Of a stretch of 64,000 bases of DNA, positions 50,465 through 58,627 are shown in pieces. A model generated the notes under the pieces. It saw only the letters and a list, made by a program, of their open reading frames with translations, did no database searches and was not told the DNA's origin. Both the position numbers and the translations under genes were made by a program. The stretch's first letter is position 1. Every line of letters starts with the position of its first letter. The DNA comes from Marinobacter flavimaris (lineage in GTDB: Bacteria; Pseudomonadota; Gammaproteobacteria; Pseudomonadales; Oleiphilaceae): assembly GCF_002933295.1 (NCBI RefSeq), contig NZ_PSSW01000001.1:186001-250000 (forward strand), read 5' to 3'.

Positions 50465-51995
50465 CCCGCTCCCGGACAAAGACAATCAGAATGACCGCCA
50501 GGGTCAGGACGGGCCAGGAGCCGGTCTGCATGTAAGGCGTGCTGCCGGTGGCGGTGAATACCTCGCCAGTCAGGGTGGCGCGCTCGAAATGGGGGATGGT
50601 TTCGGTCAGCTGACCGCGGTTGTTAATGATCGCGGTGACGCCATTGTTGGTGCCGCGGAGCATGTAACGACCCGTCTCCAGAGCCCGCATTCTGGCAATC
50701 TGCAGGTGCTGCAACGGGCCAATGGAGTCGCCGAACCAGCCATCGTTGCTGATGGTCAGTAGCAGGCCCGCGCCCCGGGCATTGAAGGCGACAAAATCCG
50801 GGTAGGCGACCTCGTAGCAAATGAACGGCATCACATTGACGCCATTGGCCTTGAGTGGATCCTGCCACGCCGGTCCTCGGCTGAAATCGCTCATTGGCAA
50901 ATCGAAGAAACCGATCAGGCCTCGCAGCACGCTTTGCAGTGGCACGTACTCGCCGAAAGGCACGAGTTTCTGCTTGTGGTAGATCCCTTCGCCATTGCCG
51001 ATGGCCATGATGCTGTTGTGAAACGTGAAATCTTCAATACGGTCGCTGAAGCCGTACCAGGGTATCCCGGTAATCAGCGTACTGTTGTCGCCCAGCTGTT
51101 CACTGATGTGATCAATGATCTTGCCAACCTGGTCCTGAGGGATCGGAATGGCGGTCTCGGGCCACAGGATCAGATCCGTGTCCCAGTGATCCTCGGTCAT
51201 GCCGAGGTAGGTAACGATCTGATCCTTCAGGAACTCAGGATCCCATTTGATCTGCTGGGGAATATTGCCCTGCATGGCGGCAAACGAGGTAGGCTCCTCG
51301 TTTAGCTCCGTCCACTCGACACGGTTCATGGCCGGGGCAATCAGCCAGGGAATCAGCGCCACCGCAAGAGTGGCGCCCGCAGCAACCGGCTTGGCGTGTT
51401 TCAGGAGCCACCAACTCCCGTAGAGTGCGGCCCCTGTGGCCGTTATCCAGAAAGTGATGCCATGCACGCCGGTCAGAGGTGCCAGCCCGGCGAGCGGGCC
51501 GTCCGTGTGTGCTGTGCCCAGATACAGCCAGGGAAAACCGGTAAGCAGCCAGCCCCGAAGCCAGTCGCCAAGTATCCAGATAGCGGGAAACAGGATCAGA
51601 CGCCGGGCGGCACTCTCCTTGGCAAGCTTGCCCCAGAACCAGAACGCCAGACCGTGGAACAGCGCCAGCCCTGCAACAAAGAGAACCGTCAACAAAACGG
51701 CAATCGGAATGGCGGTATTACCGTGTTCGCTGATACTGACGTAGACCCAGCTGGCGCCGCTGCCGAACAGCCCCAGGCCAGTAAGCCAACCGGCCCGGAA
51801 GAGCTTCTCTGGAGCCAGCGGAACCGTCACGAGGAGAATAAGAAGGACTGAAACCGGTCCCAGCCACCAGAGGTTGAACGGTGAAAAGGTCAGGGTTTGC
51901 ATGGCGCCGGCAACCAGAAGGGCTGCTGCGCCAAGTAATGCGTTTGAGGAAAGCGGGGTCTTCAGCGCTCTGGTATTTTTCGCGTCACTGTTCAC
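50433..51995 (-). CDS. lnt: Apolipoprotein N-acyltransferase
   Basis: Inner-membrane enzyme that adds the third acyl chain to lipoproteins such as LptE. About six N-terminal membrane helices, then a periplasmic nitrilase domain (about 225-480) with the catalytic Glu in WPETAIPI and Cys in FICYEVAYPDF, and a final membrane helix. Length 520 residues. The start overlaps corC by 11 bp; the stop overlaps convergent ybeL by 32 bp. Confidence 0.95.
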   Translation of the reverse strand: MNSDAKNTRALKTPLSSNALLGAAALLVAGAMQTLTFSPFNLWWLGPVSVLLILLVTVPLAPEKLFRAGWLTGLGLFGSGASWVYVSISEHGNTAIPIAVLLTVLFVAGLALFHGLAFWFWGKLAKESAARRLILFPAIWILGDWLRGWLLTGFPWLYLGTAHTDGPLAGLAPLTGVHGITFWITATGAALYGSWWLLKHAKPVAAGATLAVALIPWLIAPAMNRVEWTELNEEPTSFAAMQGNIPQQIKWDPEFLKDQIVTYLGMTEDHWDTDLILWPETAIPIPQDQVGKIIDHISEQLGDNSTLITGIPWYGFSDRIEDFTFHNSIMAIGNGEGIYHKQKLVPFGEYVPLQSVLRGLIGFFDLPMSDFSRGPAWQDPLKANGVNVMPFICYEVAYPDFVAFNARGAGLLLTISNDGWFGDSIGPLQHLQIARMRALETGRYMLRGTNNGVTAIINNRGQLTETIPHFERATLTGEVFTATGSTPYMQTGSWPVLTLAVILIVFVRERVIPPVSASGS

Positions 51996-52830
51996 TTCGG
52001 GTTACCTGCAGCAGACGGATTACACGGTTATCGGCGTTGGCAATGGTAAAGCGCAAACCGCCGAATTCAACCGATTCGCCCCGTCTGGGCAGGTGTCCGA
52101 ATTCCTTGAGAACCACTCCACCGATGGTGTCGAATTCCTCTTCGTCCAGTTCGGTCTCGAAGAACTCATTAAAATCATCAATGGGTGTTACCGCTTTTAC
52201 GGCATAGCTGCCATCGCCCCGGGCCTTGATGTGGGTCTCTTCATCAAAATCATGCTCATCTTCGATTTCGCCCACAATTTGTTCCAGCACGTCTTCAATG
52301 GTGATCAGGCCGGCCGTACCACCGTATTCATCGACCACAATCGCCATGTGGTTACGGTTTTCCTTGAATTCCTTGAGCAACTGGTTCAGACGCTTGCTCT
52401 CGGGTACGAAAGTGGGCGGGCGCAGAATTTCCCGGATACGATTCCAGTTGAGGTCGTTGTTCAGAGCCAGGGGAAGCAGATCCTTGGCCAGAAGAACGCC
52501 AATCACGTCGTCCTGGCTGTCCCCGATGACCGGGAACCGGCTGTGTGCAGAATCCATGATTTCGCCCAGGAACTCCTTGGGCTCCTGGGATGCCTTTACG
52601 GTGACCATCTGGGAGCGGGGAATCATGATCTCATCCACCCGCATGTCGATCACCTGCATGGCACCTTCGATGATGCTCATGGCATCAACATCGATGATGT
52701 TCTGGGACTCGGCGTCCCGAAGGATTTCCAGCACGTCCTCAACGGACTCAGGCCCGCTGGAGAAGGCCTGGGATATACGTTCCAGCCAGGACTTGCCGCC
52801 CTGACTGCGACTCGACTGATCGTCGCTCAT
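51985..52830 (-). CDS. corC: HlyC/CorC family protein CorC (YbeX), CBS domains
   Basis: Cytosolic CBS-pair protein (about 65-180) with a C-terminal CorC/HlyC transporter-associated domain, linked to magnesium/cobalt homeostasis and, in E. coli, ribosome maturation. Blocks: RVDEIMIPRSQMV and VDEYGGTAGLITIEDVLEQIVGEI in parts. Length 281 residues. Within the phoH-ybeY-corC-lnt operon, overlapping ybeY by 4 bp. Confidence 0.93.
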   Translation of the reverse strand: MSDDQSSRSQGGKSWLERISQAFSSGPESVEDVLEILRDAESQNIIDVDAMSIIEGAMQVIDMRVDEIMIPRSQMVTVKASQEPKEFLGEIMDSAHSRFPVIGDSQDDVIGVLLAKDLLPLALNNDLNWNRIREILRPPTFVPESKRLNQLLKEFKENRNHMAIVVDEYGGTAGLITIEDVLEQIVGEIEDEHDFDEETHIKARGDGSYAVKAVTPIDDFNEFFETELDEEEFDTIGGVVLKEFGHLPRRGESVEFGGLRFTIANADNRVIRLLQVTRSEQ

Positions 52831-53300
52831 GAGTCTTGTTCCGTTTCCTCTGCTTCGTAGGGATTGCCGAATCCGAGCTGCGCAAGCAGTCGGACTTCGA
52901 GGGCTTCCATGACCTCGGCATCTTCGTCTTCAATATGATCAAAACCCTGGAGATGCAACATGCCGTGCACCACCATGTGCGCCCAGTGGGCGACCAGGGT
53001 TTTTTCCTGTTCCATGGCCTCTTTCTCGACAACCGGTGCACAAATCACCAGATCTCCGGCCAATGGCACCGTTATACCGGCTGGCGCCTCAAATGGGAAG
53101 GACAACACGTTGGTCGCGTAGTCCCGCCCACGGTACTGATGATTCAGGGCCTGGCTTTCTTCGGTTCCGACAATACGGACCGTCACCTCGGACGGATCCT
53201 CGCCCTGCCAGGCAAGTTGCGCCCATTTTTGAACCTGCGTCTCCGAAGGTATTCCTGGCGCCTCAAAAACCTGCTGAAAATCCACAGTCAGCTTATTCAC
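52827..53300 (-). CDS. ybeY: rRNA maturation RNase YbeY
   Basis: Zinc endoribonuclease for 16S 3' end maturation and 70S quality control. The metal site is HGMLHLQGFDH (HxxxHxxxxxH). Length 157 residues. Overlaps phoH and corC by 4 bp each, indicating coupled translation. Confidence 0.95.
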   Translation of the reverse strand: MNKLTVDFQQVFEAPGIPSETQVQKWAQLAWQGEDPSEVTVRIVGTEESQALNHQYRGRDYATNVLSFPFEAPAGITVPLAGDLVICAPVVEKEAMEQEKTLVAHWAHMVVHGMLHLQGFDHIEDEDAEVMEALEVRLLAQLGFGNPYEAEETEQDS

Positions 53301-54280
53301 TGGCCCGTCGCACTCCCGTCGTCAAAGGAATCGTAGGCTTCAACAATCCGCTGTACCAGCGGGTGCCGAACAACGTCCTTTGCTTCGAACCGTGTGAACC
53401 CAATACCTGATACCTTGCTCAGAACCCCGGCAGCGTGAATAAGCCCCGAATTCTGACCCCGTGGCAGGTCTACCTGAGTGGTGTCGCCGGTAATCACAGC
53501 CGTGGAGCCAAAGCCGATCCGGGTCAGAAACATCTTCATCTGCTCCCGGGTGGTGTTCTGGCTTTCGTCCAGAATGATGAATGAGTTGTTCAGCGTCCGG
53601 CCGCGCATGAACGCCAGCGGCGCAATCTCGATCACGCTTTTCTCAATCAGCCGGGTAACCTGGTCAAACCCAAGCATTTCATAGAGAGCGTCATACAGCG
53701 GACGCAGGTATGGGTCGACCTTTTGTGCGAGATCGCCGGGAAGAAAACCAAGCTTCTCGCCGGCCTCGACCGCGGGCCGAACCAGCAAAATCCGCTTCAC
53801 CTGCTCGTCTTTCAGGGCCTCAACGGCACAGGCCACTGCCAACCAGGTCTTGCCGGTACCCGCCGGCCCAATCCCGAAGTTGATATCGTGGGTGCGGATA
53901 TTGTGCACATACTTCTGCTGATTCGCGCCCCTCGGCTTGGCCTGAAGCTTGGGGGTCTTGATGACCGTCACAGCGCCATCGTAGGGCACGTCTTCGGGCA
54001 GGCGTTCAAAACCGGTTTCCCGGATAAACAGATGCACGGTATCCGGAGGAAGGTCATCGGTAGCCTCGGTTTCCCGATAAAGATGCCGGATAACCTCAAC
54101 GGCCGCCGCCACATGCTCGGTCTCACCCTCAACTCGGAAATGATGGCCGCGCCTGCCGACTTTCACGTGCAGGCGTTTTTCAATCATTTTCAGGTTTTCA
54201 TCAAACTGGCCACAAAGCGTCGCCAGCCGACGCTGGTCCACCGGGTGCAGGTCAAATTGTCTGTGATCGTTGGCGTTCAA
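53297..54280 (-). CDS. ybeZ: PhoH family ATPase (YbeZ)
   Basis: P-loop ATPase that partners YbeY in RNA metabolism. Walker A is GPAGTGKT, and the FIILDESQN Walker B block is clear. I place the start at TTG 54280 (LNANDHRQFDLHP; 327 residues), with GGAG six bases upstream and good fit to the family N-terminus. The open frame runs 44 codons further upstream, but those residues are read out of repeat copy 4 and are unlikely to be protein. Confidence 0.92.
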   Translation of the reverse strand: MNANDHRQFDLHPVDQRRLATLCGQFDENLKMIEKRLHVKVGRRGHHFRVEGETEHVAAAVEVIRHLYRETEATDDLPPDTVHLFIRETGFERLPEDVPYDGAVTVIKTPKLQAKPRGANQQKYVHNIRTHDINFGIGPAGTGKTWLAVACAVEALKDEQVKRILLVRPAVEAGEKLGFLPGDLAQKVDPYLRPLYDALYEMLGFDQVTRLIEKSVIEIAPLAFMRGRTLNNSFIILDESQNTTREQMKMFLTRIGFGSTAVITGDTTQVDLPRGQNSGLIHAAGVLSKVSGIGFTRFEAKDVVRHPLVQRIVEAYDSFDDGSATGQ

Positions 54281-54329
54281 AAGTGCTCCGTTTTGGTTTG
54301 GGAGAACGAGTATCTGATGTTGGTGAAAC

Positions 54330-54442
54330 GGGCAAGGGCCGGAAGGTGTTTCCAAAAAGCGCCCGTAAATACGTCCCTGTAGGGCTCGGTCGCGCCATCC
54401 CTGGCGCTCCACGTTTTTGGAAACACCTTCCGGCCCTCGCCC
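54330..54442 (-). repeat. Family 1 hairpin repeat, copy 4 (subtype B)
   Basis: Arms 54330-54358 and 54414-54442 pair over 29 positions with one A-C mismatch, which is a U-G wobble on the minus strand. The minus strand also carries the two AGGGAY loops (GCGCC-AGGGAT-GGCGC and TAC-AGGGAC-GTA). It sits just upstream of the ybeZ start. With the BIME and copy 5 it fills much of the 475-bp gene-free stretch 54281-54755. Confidence 0.85.
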
Positions 54443-54480
54443 TGATCATTCTATGTGCAGGCCCGAATGCTAAAAAACAA

Positions 54481-54569
54481 GTAGGTCGGAGTAGCTGGAG
54501 GCGTAATCCGACTGGTTTCTTCGTTACAGGCATGTTGCTCGATTACGAATTCGTCCAATCCAACCTACG
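54481..54569. repeat. BIME-like pair of REP repeats
   Basis: A REP-like unit starting GTAGGTCGGAG and ending GTAATCCGAC (54481-54512), whose ends pair as GTCGGA/TCCGAC. It is followed after 27 bp by an inverted relative (54540-54569) whose reverse complement starts CGTAGGTTGGATTGG. It lies between hairpin copies 4 and 5. A related unit is at 63630-63666. No transposase is nearby. Confidence 0.7.
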
Positions 54570-54612
54570 AATGCGGAGCATAAACTGGGCAGACGGCTCT
54601 GGGGCCTACGGA

Positions 54613-54718
54613 GAGTGGTGGGGCTCCCCTCCCAAAAATGTCGGCGGCCAAGGATGGCCGGCGCCAAGCGCACATGGATGTGCTCGTAGCGGTTTTTGGG
54701 AGGGGAGCCCCACCACTC
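54613..54718 (+). repeat. Family 1 hairpin repeat, copy 5 (subtype A)
   Basis: Arms 54613-54638 and 54693-54718 pair perfectly over 26 bp, with AAAAA and TTTTT next to the core. The 54-nt core differs from copies 1 and 6 at two bases; loops AAGGAT and ATGGAT. It ends 37 bp from the miaB stop and could end miaB transcription on the other strand. Confidence 0.85.
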
Positions 54719-54755
54719 GCCAAACTCCAAACCCAAGACGAATAGGATCCGAGCT

Positions 54756-56102
54756 TTAGTAAAACTCCGAGTTCACGGGCACACCGCGAAGTGAGTTGGG
54801 ATAGGCCTCCACAATATCGACATCAATAAAGTGCCCGACAACCTCCGGATTCTCATGCCGGAAATTCACAATCCGGTTGTTCTCGGTACGCCCCGCATAC
54901 TCACCAGGGTCTTTCTTGGACAAGCCAGTCACCAGAATCCGCTGAGTAGAACCCACCATCTTGCGGCTGATGTCCATCACGTTCTGGTTCAGGCGATCCT
55001 GCAGGATGCTCAGCCGCTGTTTCTTGATGTCCATCGGCGTATCGTCCGGCAGATCGGATGCCGGCGTGCCGGGCCGTGCGCTGTAAACGAAGCTGAAGGA
55101 CATGTCGAAGCCGATGTCGTTGATCAGCTTCATGGTGTCTTCAAAGTCCTTCTCGGTTTCGCCCGGGAAGCCGATGATGAAGTCGGACGAAAAGCTGATG
55201 TCCGGGCGGATCTTGCGAAGGCGGCGGAGTTTGGATTTGTACTCCAGGGCTGTATGGCCGCGCTTCATGGCCGCCAGAATACGGTCGGAACCGCTCTGAA
55301 CTGGCAGGTGCAGATGGCTGACCAGCTCCGGAACGCGCTCATAGACCTCAATGAGAGCATCAGAGAACTCCACCGGGTGCGATGTGGTGTACCGGATCCG
55401 GTCGATGCCATCAATGGTTGCGATCAGCTCGATCAGCTCCGCCAGGTCCATGTTGTCGCCGTCGTGGGTTTCGCCACGGTAGGCATTCACGTTCTGGCCC
55501 AGCAGGTTAACCTCGCGAACACCCTGGCTGGCGAGGTGGGCCACTTCAGCGATGACGTCATCAGCCGGGCGGCTGACTTCTTCCCCGCGGGTATAGGGCA
55601 CCACGCAGAACGTGCAGTACTTGCTGCAGCCTTCCATGATTGAAACAAACGCGGAAGGGCCGTCTGCGCCGGGCTCGGGGAGGTTGTCGAATTTTTCGAT
55701 TTCCGGGAAGCTGACGTCCACCACGCCAACACCGTTACCCTTGGCGCGCACTTCCGTAATCATGTCCGGCAGGCGATGCAGGGTCTGGGGGCCGAAGACC
55801 ATGTCCACGTAAGGTGCGCGGTCAATGATCGCCTGGCCTTCCTGGGAAGCCACACAGCCACCCACGCCGATGATCATTTCCGGCTTTTTGCTTTTCAGCT
55901 TTTTCCAGCGGCCAAGCTGGTGGAACACCTTCTCCTGGGCTTTTTCCCGAATGGAGCAGGTGTTCAGCAGCAGGATGTCGGCGTCATCGGGTGAATCTGT
56001 CATTTCGACGGTTTCACCGGTTTTGAGCAGGTCTGCCATGCGGGCAGAGTCATACTCGTTCATCTGACAGCCGTGGGTTTTGATGTAAAGCTTCTTGGCC
56101 AT
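54756..56102 (-). CDS. miaB: tRNA-2-methylthio-N6-dimethylallyladenosine synthase MiaB
   Basis: Radical SAM methylthiotransferase acting on i6A37 made by MiaA (encoded at 21016). The N-terminal cluster cysteines are C12 (THGCQ), one in [10 protein letters not shown] and one in GVGGCVAS; the radical SAM motif is CSKYCTFC; a TRAM domain ends the protein. The start at [13 protein letters not shown] gives 448 residues; the 34 codons upstream have no family similarity. RimO, its ribosomal sibling, is encoded at 62083. Confidence 0.96.
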   Translation of the reverse strand: MAKKLYIKTHGCQMNEYDSARMADLLKTGETVEMTDSPDDADILLLNTCSIREKAQEKVFHQLGRWKKLKSKKPEMIIGVGGCVASQEGQAIIDRAPYVDMVFGPQTLHRLPDMITEVRAKGNGVGVVDVSFPEIEKFDNLPEPGADGPSAFVSIMEGCSKYCTFCVVPYTRGEEVSRPADDVIAEVAHLASQGVREVNLLGQNVNAYRGETHDGDNMDLAELIELIATIDGIDRIRYTTSHPVEFSDALIEVYERVPELVSHLHLPVQSGSDRILAAMKRGHTALEYKSKLRRLRKIRPDISFSSDFIIGFPGETEKDFEDTMKLINDIGFDMSFSFVYSARPGTPASDLPDDTPMDIKKQRLSILQDRLNQNVMDISRKMVGSTQRILVTGLSKKDPGEYAGRTENNRIVNFRHENPEVVGHFIDVDIVEAYPNSLRGVPVNSEFY

Positions 56103-56287
56103 GGGTCTCACGTAATCTGATGGATGTTGCGCCGGGAACTGGTTTTTGAAACGGGGCGCCAGCAAAAAGGAACTGCGTATTATAACGGGGTGCTTAAACT
56201 TCAACCACCTTTGTCTCGGCTAGTTGCTAGTCCGCTTGTGGTATTATTTTTGGTTCTTTAAATCGACAATCAAGCCCGAACACGATC

Positions 56288-57025
56288 ATGACCCCCGAAC
56301 GCCTCGCCCGAATCAAACAAACCCTGAACACCCGGCAGCCGGACCTGAGCGTCCTAACCGACCAGGTCCACAAGCCCCGGAATCTGTCCGCCATCATCCG
56401 CTCCTGCGATGCGTTTGGCTTGGCGAACATGCACGTGGTCTGGCCAAAAGAAGGCTTCCGGGCATTTCGCAAAACCGCCGGTGGCAGCTACAACTGGGTA
56501 ACAACCCACACCCACCGGAGCATGGACGAAGCGATCCAGAGTCTGAAAGGGCAGGGCCACAAGCTATACGCCGCACAGCTATCCGACCGGGCCATTGATT
56601 TCCGGGATGTGGATTACACCCTGCCGTGCACGATAATCCTGGGTAACGAAGTGGATGGCGTCAGCGTTGATGCCGCAGCTCAGGCTGACGAGCACATCGT
56701 TATCCCAATGATGGGGATGGTGGAGTCGCTGAACGTATCGTCTGCCTGTGCGATTGTCCTGTCCGAAGCCCAGAGGCAGCGGAAGCTGGCCGGCATGTTC
56801 GATCAGCGCCGGATGCCGGATGACGAGTACAACCGCCTTTTATTCTGTTGGTGTCAGCCCACCGTCAAACGCTACTGCGACGACCGTAATTTGCCGTACC
56901 CGCCGATAGACCCGGAAACGGGTGAGTTGGTCGACGGTGTGGGCTGGATGCAGGAAGTAAGAAAGTTAAGGGCGAATCGCCCACGGTGGGATGACGAACC
57001 CAAAGTCACCGCAGATGAGCAATAA
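56288..57025 (+). CDS. trmH: tRNA (guanosine(18)-2'-O)-methyltransferase TrmH
   Basis: SPOUT methyltransferase that modifies G18 of the D-loop. The knot motifs are NLSAIIRSCDAFG, ILGNEVDGVS and IPMMGMVESLNVSSA. Length 245 residues with a basic C-terminal extension (about 190-245) seen in TrmH proper rather than TrmL or RlmB. Divergent from miaB; followed by family 2 repeat copy a. Confidence 0.93.
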   Translation: MTPERLARIKQTLNTRQPDLSVLTDQVHKPRNLSAIIRSCDAFGLANMHVVWPKEGFRAFRKTAGGSYNWVTTHTHRSMDEAIQSLKGQGHKLYAAQLSDRAIDFRDVDYTLPCTIILGNEVDGVSVDAAAQADEHIVIPMMGMVESLNVSSACAIVLSEAQRQRKLAGMFDQRRMPDDEYNRLLFCWCQPTVKRYCDDRNLPYPPIDPETGELVDGVGWMQEVRKLRANRPRWDDEPKVTADEQ

Positions 57026-57051
57026 AAAGAAAATTACTCTTCTGTGAGATC

Positions 57052-57144
57052 GGTCCGGGGGTGGGAGGTCTTTTCTGTCGGGAAAAGATGTCTGAGCGAA
57101 GCGAGTTGCTTTTCCCAGAAGAAAAGGCCTCCCACCTCTGGACC
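57052..57144 (+). repeat. Family 2 hairpin repeat, copy a
   Basis: Arms 57052-57087 and 57109-57144 (36 nt each) pair at 30 Watson-Crick positions, four G-U wobbles on the plus strand and two mismatches. The 21-nt core contains GAGCGAAGCGAG and is identical in all three copies. The wobbles suggest a plus-strand RNA structure, downstream of trmH. It lies between the convergent trmH and yejK and may act as terminator. Confidence 0.82.
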
Positions 57145-57187
57145 AGCCCCCAAATCGAGCAGGCTACTTAGCAAAAGCTAGAGCCCA

Positions 57188-58204
57188 TCACTCCTCGCGA
57201 GCCTCAAGATACCGCTGAAGCTGCTCCCGCAAAGCCTTGGGAAGCCGGGTAATCGTCAGGGCATCTTTGTCACGGTCATAGTAAACCGCCTGATTCACCA
57301 GGTCGGAGGAGAAGGACACGCTCATTCCGCCTCCGGAGCCTGCAATCCGTACCAGTTTTTTCACTTTCCGGTGGTCCGGGTGCAGCACGCCGCTTTCCGG
57401 CAGTTCGGCGGTTTTTGAGGCAAACTCCTTGAAGCGTTGCGGCTCACTCTCGTCCAGGTAGCCGGACAATGCCTCGATTTCGACCGGCTCGCCCAGGGCA
57501 TGCTGCTCCTTACAGAACTCATAGGCCTTGTTGCGAACCTCCCCGGCTTTCTCAGGCTCGGAGGACTTGGCAAAAGCTTCCACCGCATCCAGGAAGGTCA
57601 TGGTTTCCTTTTCCACATCCACCTGATTGGTAAACCCGCACAAACGGATAAACAGCTCTCCTGGCTCGCCGGTGCCGCGGCCGTGGACCAGTGTCAGGTA
57701 GTTTTCCGCCGGGTTGTTGCCGCGCCAGTCGTCCAGCTCGATGCGAACGGCCAGGTTCAGACGGGAGAGGCTCAGGACGTCGGTCGCATCCAGTGACTGG
57801 TTGCCATCGAACCGCATGGCGCTGTCGGTTTCCAGGATAAACAGGTAAACCACCTCGGCGTCCGCTAGGGCATCGTGGACGATCATCAGATGGCCATCGA
57901 ACTCCTCCTGACTGCCGGTCAGGAGCTCCTGCCATTGTCCGAACAGGCGGTCGGTCATGGCGCTGAAGGTTTGCTTGTCTTCCAGGTAGTCGTTCAGCCA
58001 GGCGCTGAACGGGCACTCGCCCAGATCTTCGGAAAACCGGCCGTATTTCTTACCGGGCTTGCTGTTGAACAGGCGCTTCATCTGCTTGTGCAGGCCCTCG
58101 TAATCGCCACCGGGCTCCTGCAGGGCCTCACCGGTCACAAGGCGGGCAGGCTGGCCCGGCTGGTACTGGCTGGCGAAGGCAGTGCGGAGGTGTTTGATGG
58201 CCAT
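57188..58204 (-). CDS. yejK: Nucleoid-associated protein YejK (NdpA)
   Basis: Nucleoid-associated protein of the NdpA family, reported to interact with topoisomerases. Family end block: VSFSSDLVNQAVYYDR followed by LTITRLPKALREQL. The start at MAIKHLRTAF has AGGAG seven bases upstream and gives 338 residues; the longer frame is not supported. Isolated between family 2 repeats on both sides. Confidence 0.9.
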   Translation of the reverse strand: MAIKHLRTAFASQYQPGQPARLVTGEALQEPGGDYEGLHKQMKRLFNSKPGKKYGRFSEDLGECPFSAWLNDYLEDKQTFSAMTDRLFGQWQELLTGSQEEFDGHLMIVHDALADAEVVYLFILETDSAMRFDGNQSLDATDVLSLSRLNLAVRIELDDWRGNNPAENYLTLVHGRGTGEPGELFIRLCGFTNQVDVEKETMTFLDAVEAFAKSSEPEKAGEVRNKAYEFCKEQHALGEPVEIEALSGYLDESEPQRFKEFASKTAELPESGVLHPDHRKVKKLVRIAGSGGGMSVSFSSDLVNQAVYYDRDKDALTITRLPKALREQLQRYLEAREE

Positions 58205-58314
58205 TTTTTGGCTCCTGTTCGTTGTTTCGGTTAACTCAGAGAGGCGGGATTCTGCCACGTATTGGCGTTGGATTCATTGGTAGTCTGCTGGTTCTGGGGG
58301 TGGGCCGCAGGGCA

Positions 58315-58386
58315 GGTGCGTATTTTTCTTACGAAAAAACAACTCGCTTCGCTCAGACATCTTTTTTCTAGAGAAAAATACGCACC
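58315..58386 (-). repeat. Family 2 hairpin repeat, copy b
   Basis: Arms 58315-58339 and 58361-58386 share GGTGCGTATTTTTCT as a perfect inverted repeat, then a 3-nt internal loop, then GAAAAAA/TTTTTTC next to the core. The core is the reverse complement of copies a and c. It lies in the 423-bp gene-free stretch 58205-58627 between yejK and cysN, together with copy c. Confidence 0.78.
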
Positions 58387-58486
58387 CACCCCACGTCCAC
58401 GGGCCTTTCAGCGGTCCGCCAAAAGAAGAATGAGTGTTTTCCGTACTTTTGCTTTGGGAATTAACTCCAGAGTATGCCGGCGACGC

Positions 58487-58565
58487 GGTGGGGGTATCTT
58501 TTCCTGCCGGAAAAAGATGTCTGAGCGAAGCGAGTTGTTTTTCCAAAGAAAAAGATACCCCCACC
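58487..58565 (+). repeat. Family 2 hairpin repeat, copy c
   Basis: Arms 58487-58516 and 58538-58565 share GGTGGGGGTATCTTTT as a perfect inverted repeat, then an internal loop and GGAAAAA/TTTTTCC around the same 21-nt core (58517-58537). It lies 62 bp from the cysN stop and could act as the cysDN terminator read on the minus strand. Confidence 0.78.
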
Positions 58566-58627
58566 CCGGCGCCAGCCACCAAAGTAGCCAGTCACAGAAG
58601 CAGGGGTATCTCCCCTCAATTCAAATT

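Noticed and set aside
54283..54759. 158-codon open frame on the plus strand across the ybeZ-miaB spacer
   Set aside because: It translates two family 1 repeats and a BIME; composition and content are explained by the repeats.
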